Assembly (NCBI RefSeq): GCF_015999265.1
Contig: NZ_JAEAGR010000002.1
Span: forward strand, 124,001 to 188,000
Direction: 5' to 3'
From: Mobilitalea sibirica
GTDB lineage: Bacteria > Bacillota > Clostridia > Lachnospirales > Lachnospiraceae
Length of the DNA: 64,000 nt
In this document: positions 62,489-64,000 of the stretch, piece after piece
Position numbering within the stretch: position 1 is the stretch's first letter
Layout of the letters: the number at the start of each line of letters is the position of its first letter
Program-made: the position numbers and the translations under genes
The notes under the pieces: generated by a model
Seen by the model: the letters and a program-made list of their open reading frames with translations, nothing else
The model's database searches: none
Told to the model about the DNA's origin: nothing

Positions 62489-62793
62489 TATATTTTTTTA
62501 TTAAATACCTATTCCTTATAACGTCTGAACATAGTAATTACGAAAAAGTATAAGCTTTTTGTATTATCATGATACAGGTGTAGGAGTAGGTTTTTCCTTA
62601 GAAATAATAAAATTTTGCATTAAAAAATTTATAGTGAAATCCATATATGGATTGAGAGGCATGTAGATCTAAGTCGAGTTGTATTGACATTTATGTTGAT
62701 AGAGATTATCATATACATAAATGTTTAAATGGAATATTATGCACTAAAAGGATATTAATTCATAAAGGGATCAATGTGCATCAGGAGGATGAC
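62489..62793. other. Intergenic region upstream of the Ig-like repeat gene
   Basis: The 305 nt hold a good promoter (62684-62712) and otherwise AT-rich DNA. No terminator for the catalase gene is clear and no gene is present. Confidence 0.5.
62684..62712 (+). promoter_or_regulatory. Promoter of the Ig-like repeat gene
   Basis: Perfect TTGACA (62684-62689), a 17-nt spacer and TATCAT (62707-62712). The leader to the ATG at 62794 would be about 75 nt. Confidence 0.7.
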
Positions 62794-64000
62794 ATGAGAA
62801 AGACTAAGAGAGTCATGCAAGGGCTTCTAATATTATTGTCTATCTGCTTATTGATTGTAGCAGCAGGTGTTATATATCAGGAATTTAAACCTATGGTTGT
62901 TAAGGCGGTTACTATGGAAGCAGGTAGTCCTATGGCCTCAGTGAAAGAATTTTTGTTGGATAAAAAAAATAATGGAAGTTTTATTACTGAGTTAAATGAG
63001 TTGGATTTAAATCGTCCGGGAGAATATGAAATACGAATTAAAGTAAAGAATAAAATTCATACTTCTTCTTTAGAAGTAATTGACACGACTGCGCCTAAGG
63101 CTACAGTTGTTAACCAGATGGCGTTAAAGGGTGATGAGATCAAAGCAGATGCATTTGTAACTGATGTTGTGGATGCTACCGAGGTCAAGATATACTTTAA
63201 AGAAGAACCGGATGTTACTAATCCCGGAGCTCAGGAGGTTGGTATTGTTTTAGAAGATACGAGCCAAAATATCACCGAACTAAAAGCTATGCTCACTGTA
63301 TTGGATGTTAAAAATAACATTCAAGTGGAAGCCGGATCCCTTATTAATATTATACCAGCGGATTTTATTAATGAAGGTAATTATAATGTTACATTTCTAT
63401 CGGATCTGACAAAACTAGATACAAGTAAACCGACTGTTCATGAGATACAGATGGAAGTGAACGGAAGGGTTTTAACTTCTAATATAGAGGTCATAGATAC
63501 GACTCCCCCAATAGGAAAGACCGTAGATTTGGAGATTTGGAAGGATGAGAAGGTAGAAGCATATTCCTTTATGTCACAAATCAATGATGTATCAACGGTA
63601 AACATATCTTATAAAGAAACTCCGGATTTTACTCATCTCGGAACACAGGAGGTTACAATTCTTTTAACAGATGAGTATCAAAACATCTCAGAAGTAACAG
63701 CAAACCTTATGATTAAAGAAGATACACAGGCCCCGGTTTTCACAGGCATCAGGGATAAGACAGTATATGAAGGGGAAACGGTGTCTTATAAAAAAGGAAT
63801 CAACGTCAGTGATAATAAAGATAAAGATATATCATATAAAGTAGATAGCAGTAAGGTTAATCTAAAAAAACCCGGTACCTATCAAGTGACTTATAGTGCT
63901 ACGGATTCCTCCGGTAATAAAGCGATCGAAACAGCTACGATTACCGTAAATGAGTTTATCGTAACAGAGGAAATGGTATTTGATCTAGCGGATAGTATCC
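62794..64000 (+). CDS. Secreted or surface protein with repeated Ig-like domains, 5' part
   Basis: The frame starts at ATG 62794, 6 nt after CAGGAGGAT, and stays open to the end of the window (402 codons visible). An N-terminal membrane segment or signal anchor (about 9-29, LLILLSICLLIVAAGVIY) is followed by related repeats: about 30-170 and 175-310 each end in a pattern with VIDTTxP and a TxxGxQEVxIxLxD strand, and a third copy (from about 315) starts DTQAPVFTGIRDKTVYEGE, similar to DUF5011/bacterial Ig-like modules. Such repeats commonly precede a catalytic domain, for example transglutaminase-like, but that part is outside the window. Confidence 0.75.
   Translation, partial: MRKTKRVMQGLLILLSICLLIVAAGVIYQEFKPMVVKAVTMEAGSPMASVKEFLLDKKNNGSFITELNELDLNRPGEYEIRIKVKNKIHTSSLEVIDTTAPKATVVNQMALKGDEIKADAFVTDVVDATEVKIYFKEEPDVTNPGAQEVGIVLEDTSQNITELKAMLTVLDVKNNIQVEAGSLINIIPADFINEGNYNVTFLSDLTKLDTSKPTVHEIQMEVNGRVLTSNIEVIDTTPPIGKTVDLEIWKDEKVEAYSFMSQINDVSTVNISYKETPDFTHLGTQEVTILLTDEYQNISEVTANLMIKEDTQAPVFTGIRDKTVYEGETVSYKKGINVSDNKDKDISYKVDSSKVNLKKPGTYQVTYSATDSSGNKAIETATITVNEFIVTEEMVFDLADSI

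Noticed and set aside
1-64000. tRNA, rRNA, CRISPR, prophage or conjugative genes
   Set aside because: Looked for on both strands by eye; no cloverleaf, array of spaced identical repeats, integrase or phage structural gene was recognised.

Overview
The window is AT-rich chromosomal DNA of a spore-forming, Gram-positive anaerobe. It most resembles a Lachnospiraceae / Clostridium cluster XIVa genome of the Lachnoclostridium phytofermentans type. This assignment is an inference from family content: a sporulation sigma-K gene, IreB, RNase J, a B. subtilis-like ireB-ruvX-DUF1292 ... trmR-U32 block, YerC, DUF5057 and DUF5050 proteins, and strong AGGAGG-type ribosome-binding sites with many UUG starts. 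I found no rRNA, tRNA, CRISPR array, insertion sequence or prophage gene.

Layout. 1-8.3 kb: end of a DUF711 gene, dipeptidase pepD behind a structured leader, an LCP cell-wall ligase, a membrane-anchored M23 peptidase, a cysteine desulfurase plus thiI pair (tRNA 4-thiouridine), and a divergent HPr-like protein lacking the phosphorylatable His. 8.5-17.1 kb: mtaB, then ireB-ruvX-DUF1292-fur-rnj, a shortened MltG-like protein, trmR and a U32 (TrhP-like) gene, a 40-bp tandem repeat, and sigK without an intervening element or a full pro-sequence. 17.5-21.7 kb: an ABC exporter pair, a pirin and a convergent ABC-F ATPase.

22.2-40.6 kb is a complete type IV pilus locus on the plus strand: pilB, pilT, pilC, pilA, pilD, a fused pilM-pilN, pilO, four minor-pilin-like genes (one of 782 aa) and a 1614-aa secreted DUF5057 protein. 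PilB carries a MshEN-type N-terminus that could bind c-di-GMP. The secreted protein is the best candidate for a new pilus-associated or tip component.

40.7-53.5 kb holds metabolic and envelope genes (GtrA, RlmI-like, folC, DUF5050 protein, pheA, HtrA), a pair of overlapping MutS-like ATPases, and an orphan substrate-binding lipoprotein. Two very long imperfect foldback sequences (about 306 and 194 nt) sit between convergent genes here. 53.8-64 kb: pcrA, a DUF1836 regulator, yerC with a palindrome inside its promoter, a small Cys/Gly/Pro/Tyr-rich coat-like protein with a sigma-K-like promoter, a DUF421 membrane protein, an unusual PEP/pyruvate-binding ATP-grasp protein, a manganese catalase, and the start of a secreted Ig-like-repeat protein that runs off the end.
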